In this document: positions 10,430 to 22,769 of the stretch, one piece after another
Layout: every line of letters starts with the position of its first letter
How positions within the stretch are numbered: position 1 is the stretch's first letter
Origin: Procambarus clarkii
Taxonomy: Eukaryota > Arthropoda > Malacostraca > Decapoda > Cambaridae
DNA length: 64,000 nt
Reading direction: 5' to 3'
NCBI RefSeq assembly: GCF_040958095.1
Contig: NC_091175.1
Location: 22,088,659 to 22,152,658 of the forward strand
The notes under the pieces: generated by a model
What the model was told of the DNA's origin: nothing
The model's input: the letters and a program-made list of their open reading frames with translations, nothing else
Databases searched by the model: none
Position numbers and translations under genes: made by a program

Positions 10430-11853
10430 TTAAAGAATGCAAAGAGGAGCTTTGTGACCCACTGTCAACCATATTTAATAAATCAATAGAGTCAGGCAGA
10501 GTGCCAGAGTTTTGGAAAGTTGCTAATGTGATACCAGTTTTTAAGAAAGGAGATAGATCACTTGCGTCTAACTATCGACCAATTAGCCTAACGTCTATTG
10601 TGGGAAAGTTACTCGAATCTATAATAGCAAATAAAATTCGTCTTCATCTTGAAAAACATAAATTAATAATTGAGTCGCAACATGGTTTTATAAATGGCCG
10701 TTCATGTTTAACAAATTTGTTATCTTTTTATTCTAGCATTGTTGAGGCAGTTGATAGTGGTAAGGATTGCGATGTTGTATACCTTGACTTTAGCAAAGCT
10801 TTTGATACAGTGCCACATGAAAGACTGATTAAAAAAATAGAGTCTCATGGTATTGGGGGTGCTATATTAAGCTGGATTAGGGCATGGCTATACCAAAGGA
10901 AACAGAGAGTTAGTATAAATGGAATCAAGTCAGAGTGGGAAAATGTTGTAAGTGGAGTGCCTCAAGGCTCTGTCCTGGGACCTCTGTTGTTTATAATATA
11001 TATAAATGATTTAGATTCAGGTTTGAGTAGCAACATTTGCAAATTTGCCGATGATACGAAAATCGGTAGGGAAATTAATTCGGAGGAGGACTCACTATCA
11101 CTTCAAGTTGATCTAGATAGGGTTTTGAAATGGTCAAAGGATTGGCAGATGCAGTTTAATGCTGATAAATGTAAAGTTCTGAGGTTAGGTAATGATGATA
11201 GAGTTACAAGATACGAGCTAGATGGTGTTGTGATTGCGAAGTCGGATTGCGAAAGGGATCTGGGAGTTATGATTAGTAAGAATTTAAAACAAAAGGATCA
11301 ATGCATAAATGTTCGTAATAAGGCAAATCGGACACTTGGATTTATTAATCGCAGCGTTAGTAACAAGACACCTGGTGTGGTTCTCAAGCTATATCTTGCT
11401 CTAGTTAGGCCCCATTTAGATTATGCAGTTCAGTTTTGGTCGCCATATTATAGAATGGATATAAATTCACTTGAACGTGTCCAGCGTAGGATGACTAAGT
11501 TAATTCCCCAAATTAGAAATCTTTCATATGAAGAAAGATTAACAAAGCTTAAGTTGCATTCACTGGAAAGGCGAAGAGTTAGGGGTGACATGATAGAGGT
11601 TTACAAGTGGATGAATGGACATAACCGGGGGGATATTAATAGGGTATTAAAAGTATCAACACAGGACAGAACACGAAACAATGGATATAAATTGGATAAG
11701 TTTAGATTTAGGAAAGACTTGGGTAAATACTGGTTCAGTAACAGGGTTGTTGATTTGTGGAACCAATTGCCGCGTAACATTGTGGAGGTGGGGTCCCTCG
11801 ATTGTTTCAAGCACGGGTTGGACAAGTATATGAGTGGGATTGGGTGGTTATAG
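10430..11853 (+). pseudogene. CR1 copy B ORF2 fragment (RT and C terminus)
   Basis: An open frame in phase with ORF2 from the truncation point to the normal stop. Motif A YLDFSKAFDT, motif B GVPQGSVLGP and FADD are intact. It lacks the endonuclease and the start of the RT, so it cannot move by itself. Nearly identical to copy A, hence a recent insertion. Confidence 0.88.
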
Positions 11854-11920
11854 AATAGGAGCTGCCTCGTATGGGCCAATAGGCCTTCTGCAGTTACCTT
11901 TGTTCTTATGTTCTTATGTT
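10430..11920 (+). mobile_element. CR1 copy B, 5'-truncated, plus strand
   Basis: Starts inside the RT (LKECKEEL block) and runs through the ORF2 stop (11853) to a tail of two TTCTTATG octamers. It is flanked by AACAC. 5' truncation is the usual outcome of target-primed reverse transcription. Confidence 0.9.
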
Positions 11921-12468
11921 AACACCATCTAGCTCGTATCTTGTAACTCTATTATCATTTCCTAGCCTCAGAACTTTACATTTATCAGCATTAAACTGCA
12001 TTTGCCAATCATTTGACCATTTCAAAACCCTATCTAGATCAACTTGAAGTGATAGTGAGTCCTCCTCCGAATTAATTTCCCTACCGATTTTCGTATCATC
12101 GGCAAATTTGCAAATGTTGCTACTCAAACCTGAATCTAAATCATTTATATATATTATAAACAACAGAGGTCCCAGGACAGAGCCCTGAGGTACTCCACTA
12201 ACAACATTATCCCACTCTGACTTAACCCCATTTATACTAACTCTCTGTTTCCTTTGGAATAGCCATGCCCTAATCCAAGTTAATATAGCACCCCCAATAC
12301 CATGAGCCTCTATTTTTTTAATTAGTCTTTCATGTGGCACTGTATCAAAAGCTTTGCTAAAATCAAGGTACACAACATCACAATCCTTACCACTATCAAC
12401 TGCCTCAACTATGCTGGAATAAAAAGTTAGCAAATTTGTTAAACATGAACGGCCATTTGTAAAACCAT
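11921..12468 (-). pseudogene. CR1 copy E, segment 3 (RT core)
   Basis: Minus-strand remnant from TRYELDGV back to GFTNGRSCLTNLL, including motif A, motif B and FADD. It shows E-specific variants relative to A/B/D/F (for example GIGGAILTWIRAWLFQ). It is continuous with segment 2 on one side and segment 4 on the other. Confidence 0.85.
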
Positions 12469-15259
12469 AAGAACATAAGAACATAAGAACAAAGGTAACT
12501 GCAGAAGGCCTATTGGCCCATACGAGGCAGCTCCTATTCTATAACCACCCAATCCCACTCATATACTTGTCCAACCCGTGCTTGAAACAATCGAGGGACC
12601 CCACCTCCACAATGTTACGCGGCAATTGGTTCCACAAATCAACAACCCTGTTACTGAACCAGTATTTACCCAAGTCTTTCCTAAATCTAAACTTATCCAA
12701 TTTATATCCATTGTTTCGTGTTCTGTCCTGTGTTGATACTTTTAATACCCTATTAATATCCCCCCGGTTATGTCCATTCATCCACTTGTAAACCTCTATC
12801 ATGTCACCCCTAACTCTTCGCCTTTCCAGTGAATGCAACTTAAGCTTTGTTAATCTTTCTTCATATGAAAGATTTCTAATTTGGGGAATTAACTTAGTCA
12901 TCCTACGCTGGACACGTTCAAGTGAATTTATATCCATTCTATAATATGGCGACCAAAACTGAACTGCATAATCTAAATGGGGCCTAACTAGAGCAAGATA
13001 TAGCTTGAGAACCACACCAGGTGTCTTGTTACTAACGCTGCGATTAATAAATCCAAGTGTCCGATTTGCCTTATTACGAACATTTATGCATTGATCCTTT
13101 TGTTTTAAATTCTTACTAATCATAACTCCCAGATCCCTTTCGCAATCCGACTTCGCAATCACAACACCATCTAGCTCGTATCTTGTAACTCTATCATCAT
13201 TACCTAACCTCAGAACTTTACATTTATCAGCATTAAACTGCATCTGCCAATCCTTTGACCATTTCAAAACCCTATCTAGATCAACTTGAAGTGATAGTGA
13301 GTCCTCCTCCGAATTAATTTCCCTACCGATTTTCGTATCATCGTCAAATTTGCAAATGTTGCTACTCAAACCTGAATCTAAATCATTTATATATATTATA
13401 AACAACAGAGGTCCCAGGACAGAGCCTTGAGGCACTCCACTTACAACATTTTCCCACTCTGACTTGATTCCATTTATACTAACTCTCTGTTTCCTTTGGT
13501 ATAGCCATGCCCTAATCCAGCTTAATATAGCACCCCCAATACCATGAGACTCTATTTTTTTAATCAGTCTTTCATGTGGCACTGTATCAAAAGCTTTGCT
13601 AAAGTCAAGGTATACAACATCGCAATCCTTACCACTATCAACTGCCTCAACAATGCTAGAATAAAAAGATAACAAATTTGTTAAACATGAACGGCCATTT
13701 ATAAAACCATGTTGCGACTCAATTATTAATTTATGTTTTTCAAGATGAAGACGAATTTTATTTGCTATTATAGATTCGAGTAACTTTCCCACAATAGACG
13801 TTAGGCTAATTGGTCGATAGTTAGACGCAAGTGATCTATCTCCTTTCTTAAAAACTGGTATCACATTAGCAACTTTCCAAAACTCTGGCACTCTGCCTGA
13901 CTCTATTGATTTATTAAATATGGTTGACAGTGGGTCACAAAGCTCCTCTTTGCATTCTTTAAGCACCCTAGCAAACACTTCATCCGGCCCTGGGGATTTG
14001 TTTGGTTTGAGTTTTACTATTTGTTTAAGAACATCCTCCCTGGTAACTGCTAAACTCGTCAACCTGTCCTCGTCCCCACCCACATAGACTTGTTCGGCTG
14101 AAGGCATATTGTTGAGTTCCTCTTTAGTAAATACAGATACAAAATATTTATTAAAAATACTACTCATCTCTTCATCACTATCTGTTATTTGACCTGTCTC
14201 AGTTTTTAATGGACCTATCCTTTCCCTAGTCTTAGTACGATATAACTGAAAAAACCCTTTAGGATTTGTCTTTGCTTGCCCTGCTATGCGAACTTCATAG
14301 TTTCTTTTTGCTTTCCTTATCTCTTTTTTAACATTTCTAACCAGTTGTACGAATTCCTGTTCTAAAGTGACCTCCCCATTTTTAATCCTTTTGTACCAAG
14401 CTCTCTTTTTACCTATAAGTTTCTTCAAATTCTTTGTTATCCACTTTGGGTCATTAGTATACGATCTATTCAATTTGTATGGTATACTACGTTCCTGTGC
14501 TTTGTTTAGAATATTCTTAAATAAGTTATATATTGAATCCACATCGAAATCCCCATTTAAGTCACCTATCGCTGGGTTCATGTCTCGCTCCAAGACCGGC
14601 CCACACCCCATACCCAAGCCTTTCCAATCAATTTGACCCAAAAAATTTCTTAGGCTATTAAAATCAGCTTTTCGAAAATCTGGCACTTTAACAGAATTTT
14701 CTCCTACTGGTCTATTCCATTCTATGCTAAATCTGATTTCTTTGTGATCACTGCTCCCTAGCTCACTCCCTATTTCGATGTCATTAATTTGCGTTTCCCT
14801 GTTAGTTAACACTAAATCTAAAATATTATTTTCCAGTGTTGGTTCCTTAATGTGTTGCGTAAGAAAGCAATCGTCAATTAATTCTAGAAAATCTTCTGCT
14901 TCACTATTCCCTGTTTTGTTCAACCAGTTTATTCCGCTAAAATTAAAGTCACCCATGACATAAATACTGTTAGATCTAGATGCTCTAGATATTTCATCCC
15001 ATAGATGCTTTGCTTCCATTCTGTCTAAATTTGGTGGCCTATATATTACTCCTATTATAATATTATTAGCTTTTTCGTTTAATTCAATCCAAATAGTTTC
15101 TGTGTGTGGCTCTGTTTTGATTCCCTCTTTGAGACTACATTTCAAATTGTCCCTAACATATATGGCTACTCCACCTCCTCGTCTAATATATCTATCTGTG
15201 TGAAATAGTTTAAATCCATATATTTGATATTCAGCTAATAGTTCTCTATTTTCTACAGT
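12469..15259 (-). mobile_element. CR1 copy D, 5'-truncated, minus strand
   Basis: Three tail octamers at 12465-12490, then the 3' UTR and ORF2 up to the endonuclease region, where it ends near 15256. CCAT at 12465-12468 and 15260-15263 is the probable target duplication; it is ambiguous because the octamer tail also supplies CAT. Confidence 0.87.
12539..15256 (-). pseudogene. CR1 copy D ORF2, N-terminally truncated, altered motif C
   Basis: Open over most of ORF2; it lacks the first part of the endonuclease. The RT motif C reads FDDD instead of FADD because of a single substitution near 13344 in the codon before the two catalytic aspartates. The other motifs match copy A. Truncation alone makes it non-autonomous. 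Confidence 0.88.
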
Positions 15260-15433
15260 CCATGTTGCGACTCATTTATTAATTTATGTTTTTCAAGATG
15301 GAGACGAATTGTATTTGCAATTATTGATTCAAGTAACTTTCCCACAATAGACGTTAGGCTAATTGGCCGATAGTTTGACGCAAGTGATCTATCTCCTTTC
15401 TTAAAAATTGGTACCACATTAGCTACCTTCCAT
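15260..15433 (-). pseudogene. CR1 copy E, segment 4 (RT N-terminal part)
   Basis: Continues segment 3 after the CCAT duplication. It encodes the region around the NYRPISLTS block and is cut by copy F. TTCCAT (15428-15433) recurs at 17815-17820. Confidence 0.82.
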
Positions 15434-17814
15434 TAGCTACCTTTACGGGAAAATAATATTTTAGATTTAGTGTTAACTAACAGGGAAACGCAAATTAATG
15501 ACATCGAAATAGGGAGTGAGCTAGGGAGCAGTGATCACAAAGAAATCAGATTTAGCATAGAATGGAATAGACCAGTAGGAGAAAATTCTGTTAAAGTGCC
15601 AGATTTTCGAAAAGCTGATTTTAATAGCCTAAGAAATTTTTTGGGTCAAATTGATTGGAAAGTCTTGGGTATGGGGTGTGGGCCGGTCTTGGAGCGAGAC
15701 ATGAACCCAGCGATAGGTGACTTAAATGGGGATTTCGATGTGGATTCAATATATAACTTATTTAAGAATATTCTAAACAAAGCACAGGAACGTAGTATAC
15801 CTTACAAATTGAATAGATCGAATACTAATGACCCAAAGTGGATAACAAAGAATTTGAAGAACCTTATAGGTAAAAAGAGAGCTTGGTACAAAAGGATTAA
15901 AAATGGGGAGGTCACTTTAGAACAGGAATTCGTACAACTGGTTAGAAATGTTAAAAAAGAGATAAGGAAAGCAAAAAGAAACTATGAAGTTCGCATAGCA
16001 GGGCAAGCAAAGACAAATCCTAAAGGGTTTTTTCAGTTATATCGTACTAAGACTAGGGAAAGGATAGGTCCATTAAAAACTGATACAGGTCAAATAACAG
16101 ATAGTGATGAAGAGATGAGTAGTATTTTTAATAAATATTTTGTATCTGTATTTACTAAAGAGGAACTTAACAATATGCCTTCAGCTGAACAAGTCTATGT
16201 GGGTGGGGACGAGGACAGGTTGACGAGTTTAGCAGTTACCAGGGAGAATGTTCTTAAACAAATAGTAAAACTCAAACCAAACAAATCCCCAGGGCCGGAT
16301 GAAGTGTTTGCCAGGGTGCTTAAAGAATGCAAAGAGGAGCTTTGTGACCCACTGTCAACCATATTTAATAAATCAATAGAGTCAGGCAGAGTGCCAGAGT
16401 TTTGGAAAGTTGCTAATGTGATACCAGTTTTTAAGAAAGGAGATAGATCACTTGCGTCTAACTATCGACCAATTAGCCTAACGTCTATTGTGGGAAAGTT
16501 ACTCGAATCTATAATAGCAAATAAAATTCGTCTTCATCTTGAAAAACATAAATTAATAATTGAGTCTCAACATGGTTTTATAAATGGCCGTTCATGTTTA
16601 ACAAATTTGTTATCTTTTTATTCTAGCATTGTTGAGGCAGTTGATAGTGGTAAGGATTGCGATGTTGTATACCTTGACTTTAGCAAAGCTTTTGATACAG
16701 TGCCACATGAAAGACTGATTAAAAAGATAGAGTCTCATGGTATTGGGGGTGCTATATTAAGCTGGATTAGGGCATGGCTATACCAAAGGAAACAGAGTTA
16801 GTATAAATGGAATCAAGTCAGAGTGGGAAAATGTTGTAAGTGGAGTGCCTCAAGGCTCTGTCCTGGGACCTCTGTTGTTTATAATATATATAAATGATTT
16901 AGATTCAGGTTTGAGTAGCAACATTTGCAAATTTGCCGATGATACGAAAATCGGTAGGGAAATTAATTCGGAGGAGGACTCACTATCACTTCAAGTTGAT
17001 CTAGATAGGGTTTTGAAATGGTCAAAGGATTGGCAGATGCAGTTTAATGCTGATAAATGTAAAGTTCTGAGGTTAGGTAATGATGATAGAGTTACAAGAT
17101 ACGAGCTAGATGGTGTTGTGATTGCGAAGTCGGATTGCGAAAGGGATCTGGGAGTTATGATTAGTAAGAATTTAAAACAAAAGGATCAATGCATAAATGT
17201 TCGTAATAAGGCAAATCGGACACTTGGATTTATTAATCGCAGCGTTAGTAACAAGACACCTGGTGTGGTTCTCAAGCTATATCTTGCTCTAGTTAGGCCC
17301 CATTTAGATTATGCAGTTCAGTTTTGGTCGCCATATTATAGAATGGATATAAATTCACTTGAACGTGTCCAGCGTAGGATGACTAAGTTAATTCCCCAAA
17401 TTAGAAATCTTTCATATGAAGAAAGATTAACAAAGCTTAAGTTGCATTCACTGGAAAGGCGAAGAGTTAGGGGCGATATGATAGAGGTTTACAAGTGGGT
17501 GAATGGACATAACAAGGGGGATATTAATAGGGTATTAAAAGTATCAACACAGGACAGAACACGAAACAATGGGTATAAATTGGATAAGTTTAGATTTAGG
17601 AAAGACTTGGGTAAATACTGGTTCAGTAACAGGGTTGTTGATTTGTGGAACCAATTGCCGCGTAACGTGGTGGAGGTGGGGTCCCTCGATTGTTTCAAGC
17701 GCGGATTGGACAAGTATATGAGTGGGATTGGGTGGTTATAGAATAGGAGCTGCCTCGAATGGGCCAATAGGCCTTCTGCAGTTACCTTTGTTCTTATGTT
17801 CTTATGTTCTTATG
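15434..17814 (+). mobile_element. CR1 copy F, 5'-truncated, plus strand
   Basis: Begins in the endonuclease region (ENNILDLVLTN block) after about 11 bases of filler that copy the target (TAGCTACCTT). It ends with three TTCTTATG octamers and is flanked by TTCCAT (the CCAT core is certain; the TT is ambiguous with the tail). Confidence 0.87.
15445..17741 (+). pseudogene. CR1 copy F ORF2 fragment with 2-bp deletion
   Basis: The frame runs from the end of the endonuclease through RT motif A, then loses two bases (GA of CAGAGAGTT) at about 16795 and meets a stop at 16799-16801. The remaining RT and C terminus (motif B, FADD) resume in another frame to 17741. The deletion lies between motifs A and B, so no full RT can be made. 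Confidence 0.88.
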
Positions 17815-19930
17815 TTCCATGACTCTGGCACTCTGCCTGACTCTATTGATTTATTAAATATGGTAGACAGTGGCTCGCAAAGCTCCTCTTTGCATTCTTT
17901 AAGCACCCTGGCAAACACTTCATCCGGCCCTGGGGATTTGTTTGGTTTTAGTTTTTCTAATTGTTTAATTACATCCTCCCTGGTAACTGCTAAACTAGTC
18001 AACCTGTCCTCATCCCCACCCACATAGACTTGTTCGGCTGAAGGCATATTGTTAAGTTCTTCTTTAGTAAATACAGATATAAAATATTTGTTAAAAATAC
18101 TACTCATCTCCTTGTCATTATCCGTTATTTGACCTGTCTCAGATTTTAATGGACCTATCCTTTCCCTAGTCTTAGTTCGATATAACTGAAAAAACCCTTT
18201 AGGATTTGACTTTGCTTGCTCTGCTATGCGAACTTCATAGTTTCTTTTTGCTTTCCTAATCTCTTTTTTAACATTTCTAACCAGTTGTATGAATTCCTGT
18301 TCTAATCTGACTTAACCATTCTTAATCCTTTTGTACCACGCTCTCTTTTTACCTATAAGGTTCCTTAAATTATTTGTTATCCACTTTGGGTCATTAGTAT
18401 TCGATCTATTCAATTTGTATGGTATACTACGTTCCTGTGCTTTGTTTAGAATATTCTTAAATAAGTTATATATTAAATCCACATCGAAATCCCCTTTTAC
18501 GTCACCTATCGCTGGGTTCATGTCTCGCTCCAAGACCGGCCCACACCCCATACCCAAGAGTTTCCAATCTATTTGACCCAAAAAATTTCTTAGGCTATTA
18601 AAATCAGCTTTTCGAAAATCTGGCACTTTAACAGAATTTTCTCCTACAGGTCTATTCCATTCTATGCTAAATCTGATTACTTTGTGATCACTGTTCCCTA
18701 GCTCACTCCCTATTTCGATGTCATTAATTTGTGTTTCCCTGTTAGTTAACACTAAATCTAAAATATTATTTTCTCGCGTTGGTTCCTTAATGTGTTGCGT
18801 AAGAAAGCAATCGTCAATTAATTCTAGAAAATCTTCTGCTTCACTATTCCCTGTTTTGTTCACCCAGTTTATTCCACTAAAATTAAAGTCACCCATGACA
18901 TAAATACTGTTAGATCTAGATGCTCTAGATATTTCATTCCATAGATGCTTTGCTTCCATTCTGTCTAGATTTGGTGGCCTATATATAACTCCTATTATAA
19001 TATTATTTGCTTTTTCGTTTAATTCTATCCAAATAGTTTCTGTGTGTGGCTCAGTTTTGATTCCCTTTTTGAGACTACATTTCAAATTGTCCCTAACATA
19101 TATGGCTACTCCCCCTCCTCGTCTAATATATCTATCTGTGTGAAATAGTTTAAATCCATTTATCTGATATTCAGCTAATAGTTCTCTATTTTCTACGTTC
19201 ATCCACGTTTCGGTAAGTGCAATAATATCTATTTTTTCTGTGCAGACAAGAGCATTTAATTCATTAATTTTATTTCTTAGACTTCTACTGTTAGTGTAAT
19301 ATATCCTAAGTGAATTGTTATTTTGAGGCCCTTTTCTTTCCCTGATCATTTTGCCAATTCTTTTCTCCCACGAACACATACTTTTATTACCTCCTTTTAT
19401 TACCTCCTTCCTCCAAATCAATTCCCATACCACTATCTACTAACAGTTTAAACCCAAACAAACACCTCTAACCACTGGTTCCAACGAGTTCGCAACAGCA
19501 ACAACCCCAGCCCTCGATAGATGCACCCCATCACGAGCATACATTTCATTTCTTCCATAGAAGCGTTCCCAGTTGTCTATGAAAGATATTGCATTTGATT
19601 TGCAATATCTTTCCAGCCGGCAATTGACACCAAGTGCCCTCGACATCCATTCATTTCCCACTCCCTTTCTTGGAAGAATGCCACATATGATCGGGATTCC
19701 TCCCTTGCTCCTAACTAATTCAATGGCTGTCCTAAATCTCTGTATTAGTTCCTCACTTCTAACTCGCCCAACATCATTACCCCCTGCACTAATACAAATA
19801 ATGGGTTTGTTCCCATTTCCCGTCATAATATCATTCATGTTTTCAACAATATCACCAATTCCAGCTCCCGGATAGCAAACCCTTAATCTGTTCCCCCCTA
19901 TCTCTGGCACAAAACGTTCTGTCTAAATAC
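17815..19930 (-). pseudogene. CR1 copy E, segment 5 (ORF2 5' half and ORF1 3' part)
   Basis: Minus strand: the ORF2 RT N terminus and endonuclease (GDFNFSGINW and NSDHK present), then the ORF1 esterase region with GGNDVGR and DGVHLSRAG. It is broken by a 13-bp tandem duplication close to the ORF2 start (near 19382-19410), by an extra C near 19900 in ORF1, and by further changes. ORF1 ends abruptly at about 19930, before the GDS block and coiled coil. Confidence 0.87.
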
Positions 19931-19972
19931 ATAGGGAAAATAAAGACTAGGGAAATACTTTCCCTAGTCTTA
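19931..19972. other. Junction filler with 13-bp perfect inverted repeat
   Basis: AAGACTAGGGAAA (19943-19955), a TAC loop, and TTTCCCTAGTCTT (19959-19971). The right arm is the start of CR1 fragment G and the left arm is its inverted copy, with no other counterpart in E. Confidence 0.85.
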
Positions 19973-20523
19973 GTTCGATATAACTGAAAAAAATCTTTAG
20001 GATTTGACTTTGCTTGCTCTGCTATGCGAACTTCATAGTTTCTTTTTGCTTTCCTAATCTCTTTTTTAACATTTCTAACCAGTTGTATGAATTCCTGTTC
20101 TAAACTGACTTCCCCATTCTTAATCCTTTTGTACCAAGCTCTCTTTTTACCTATAAGGTTCTTTAAATTATTTGTTATCCACTTTGGGTCATTAGTATTC
20201 GTTCTATTCAATTTGCATGGTATACTACGTTCCTGTGCTTTGTTTAGAATATTCTTAAATAAGTTATATATTAAATCCACATCGAAATCCCCTTTTACGT
20301 CACCTATCGCTGGGTTTATGTCTCGCTCCAAGACCGGCCCACACTCCATACCCAAGACTTTCCAATCTATTTGACCCAAAAAATTTCTTAGGCTATTAAA
20401 ATCAGCTTTTCGAAAATCTGGCACTTTAACAGAATTTTCTCCTACAGGTCTTTTCCATTCTATGCTAAATCTGATTACTTTGTGATCACTGTTCCCTAGC
20501 TCACTCCATATTTCGATGTCATA
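19956..20523 (-). pseudogene. CR1 fragment G (ORF2 middle part)
   Basis: Minus-strand piece from the region between the endonuclease and RT back to the SDHKV endonuclease block, truncated at both ends. It shares with E, and not with A/B/D/F, several variants (such as TTACGTCACC and ATTACTTTGTGATCACTGTT), so it belongs to E's older subfamily. It could be part of the same insertion as E by template switching, or a separate old fragment. Confidence 0.8.
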
Positions 20524-21439
20524 ATGAATTATGAATTATGAATGCGTGTTTGGGGTCGACCGCTGGTGGAATGGACGTGGTCTGAGGGACGGGTTCGGGA
20601 GAGAAGGGTCGCTGCTTTAACGAGCCTGCCGTGAGGACAGGTTGCAGTTGTGGCAACCACTGTTGTATCGCCACGTGTGAAAACCGCCACTGTATCACCA
20701 CCACACATGACAACCACCAATGTATCACCTTTCTTAGTACTAACACCACTAGCACCACCAAAACTAACCAATCACCCCAGTTTCCACATTACACCACAGT
20801 CAACCACAACTCGCTACCACCAACAACCACAATGTACCACCTTCCACCGCTACATCACTCATTGTATCGCACCATTGAAAAGTTCCGGCGGAAACACCAA
20901 GCTGGACCAACAATTGTGTTCAGAACCTCGCCCTCCCAGTCACGCCCACACCCCGCCACCCACACCACCCCACCCACACCCATACCCTACCACACACCAC
21001 CCCACCCACACCCATACCCTACCACACACCCCCTCCGCCCACACCCCCCACCACCCACACCACACGCCCAACACAACGTCATGATGAAATGCATGTGGGG
21101 GAGAGAGAGAGAATGGGGGAATGCAAGGTTGCGTAATGAAAGCATAATTCCCCTGTCACCCTAACTAGGCCATTGGCTCTATATAAACAAATATTCATCT
21201 AGCCTCTGGGTTGGGCAAACAAGTTTCCTATTTGGCGTAAGTGTTCATTGGGCCGAGTGGAGAGAGTGTATCCAAAGAAACACGTTAATATCTCTATGTA
21301 CAGAACTCGCTAATTGGCATTAATTATGATAATTAGCGTTGTATAGGTGTGAAGTATGGGACCTCAAAATAATTATTATATTCTGATTACGGTGTCGGAA
21401 ACAGTGACCTTGTATACATACTTTAGTCCCCCCCCCCCC
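20524..21439. other. Intergenic, CA/CCCACA-rich low-complexity DNA
   Basis: ATGAATT repeats at 20523-20543, ACCAC-rich sequence at 20690-20840, and a C/A-rich block at 20945-21066 with a ~35-bp direct duplication containing ACCCATACCCTACCACACA. The open frames here are low-complexity. A run of 11-12 C lies at 21428-21439. Confidence 0.6.
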
Positions 21440-21605
21440 AAGGTCACAACCATTGCCAGGATGCAGCCCACAACAGTTGCCTAACTCCAGGGTACCTATT
21501 TACTGCTAGGTGAAGAGAGGCATTAGATGAAAGGAAACATACGCAACCATTTCTCTCCCTCCCGGGAATCGAACCCGACGGATTCCCAACTGTGAGTCGA
21601 GAACA
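21440..21605 (-). mobile_element. SINE (family 2), diverged
   Basis: On the minus strand it has a B-box-like GGTTCGATTCCCGGG, a TTTCCTTTCATCTAATG stretch, and the shared core with CAGTAAATAGGTACCCTGG and GTTGTGGGCTGCATCC. Confidence 0.7.
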
Positions 21606-21834
21606 ATGTTTTTGTTTCGTCCATTATTATCCTCTGATCACATCACGCGATTGTGGCTCATGAACGACTGACCTAAATCTGACTTGTCATTTACGAAACG
21701 CCTATTAACCCCACAGGTTTCCTGTTGACCCTCTCCCCAGCCATATATGGACCCCATGGGTGGTCTCCTCGACCCTGGGGGTCAATATTGACCAGTATGG
21801 AGAGCCTTGTGGCCGAGAGCAACTGCCAACTTTC

Positions 21835-22005
21835 CCCTGGATGTACCCCACACAACAGCTCCCTCCTAACTCCAGGGTACTCATTTTACTGCTAGGTGAA
21901 CAGACGCATTAGGTGCAAGGAAACGTGCTCAACTGTTAGTCCAGGGATTGAACCCGAGTTCCTCGGTTGTGAGGAGAGGACGGAGACCACTATGCTATGG
22001 ACTAT
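21835..22005 (-). mobile_element. SINE (family 2), diverged
   Basis: Same core in the same orientation (CTAGCAGTAAAATGAGTACC) with a tRNA-like head on the high-coordinate side (GGTTCAATCCC). Confidence 0.65.
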
Positions 22006-22760
22006 ATTTAAAACAAATGTAACTTAAAAATGATTGATGTTTCCATCTTTAAAATATGGAGTCCCATCCCATGGCGTCAAGTTAGGGCTAATGTTTGTTA
22101 ATCAAATCTGGAAGAGCGTAAAAGAATTTTAATTATTTAAAAAATGAAAAGCATAATAAATGCAAATCAAGTTTTTAATTACACTTCACGTTTTAGTAAA
22201 CGTTATACACGCAAAATAAATCTCACTTATACATGAGATACGTCTATGTATTGGTATACAAACATGTTTTATTGAGTTTTCCGAGTTATAGATAAATAAT
22301 ACAAGGAATAAACGGCAGCCGTGGAGTTGGCATCCCTGTCACCTCTGCAGGAATTGGCATCCCTGTTACATATGCACTCCCGGAAATGACGTCAAATTGA
22401 GAAACAGCACATAGGAACTCGGTACAAAAATCAGGTATAGCTCGCTAAGTACTAGTTCCTCTTGGCCCAGTTCTCGTTAAAACCTGGTTAAACTTATCAT
22501 ATCATTTGTACTCTAATTAATGTTATATCAGTGTTCCATATTATTACTACTTTAGGACCTACTGAAAGGGTATTAATACAGACTGAAGAATGTTGGCAAT
22601 AATTATGCCAACAATACTGTAATACAGTATCACAAATATTATACAATACTGTAATTCTTTTTCTCAGTCTCGCGTGGGCTCGCTTCTGGCCTAGCCTATT
22701 GTATATAGATTTTTTCCATTTCAAAATACGATAAAACAAATAAATGATATTATACATATT
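22006..22760. other. Intergenic, nothing recognised
   Basis: AT-rich. A short local duplication of GGCATCCCTGT lies near 22330-22366. No gene seen. Confidence 0.4.
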
Positions 22761-22769
22761 TGCTCATAT

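Larger units (their letters stand above)
5805..20523. mobile_element. Nested cluster of CR1-type LINEs
   Basis: The whole block is made of one LINE family in both orientations. Old copy E (minus) can be followed through 5805-5902, 9836-10429, 11921-12468, 15260-15433 and 17815-19930. Each break in E is filled by another copy: A 5903-9835, B 10430-11920, D 12469-15259, F 15434-17814. E's sequence on the two sides of each insert is contiguous when compared with A, and its pieces add up to the ~3.5 kb expected from A. Fragment G (19956-20523) is joined at the 5' side of E. Confidence 0.9.

Noticed and set aside
9836-12468. 5' inversion (twin priming) to explain opposite CR1 orientations
   Set aside because: The inverted pieces are not in the order twin priming gives; E's parts are exactly contiguous across copy B and share AACAC, so nesting explains the structure.
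20631-21164. 177-aa and 144-aa plus frames
   Set aside because: Thr/Pro/His-rich translations of ACC and CCCACA repeats, without conserved domains.
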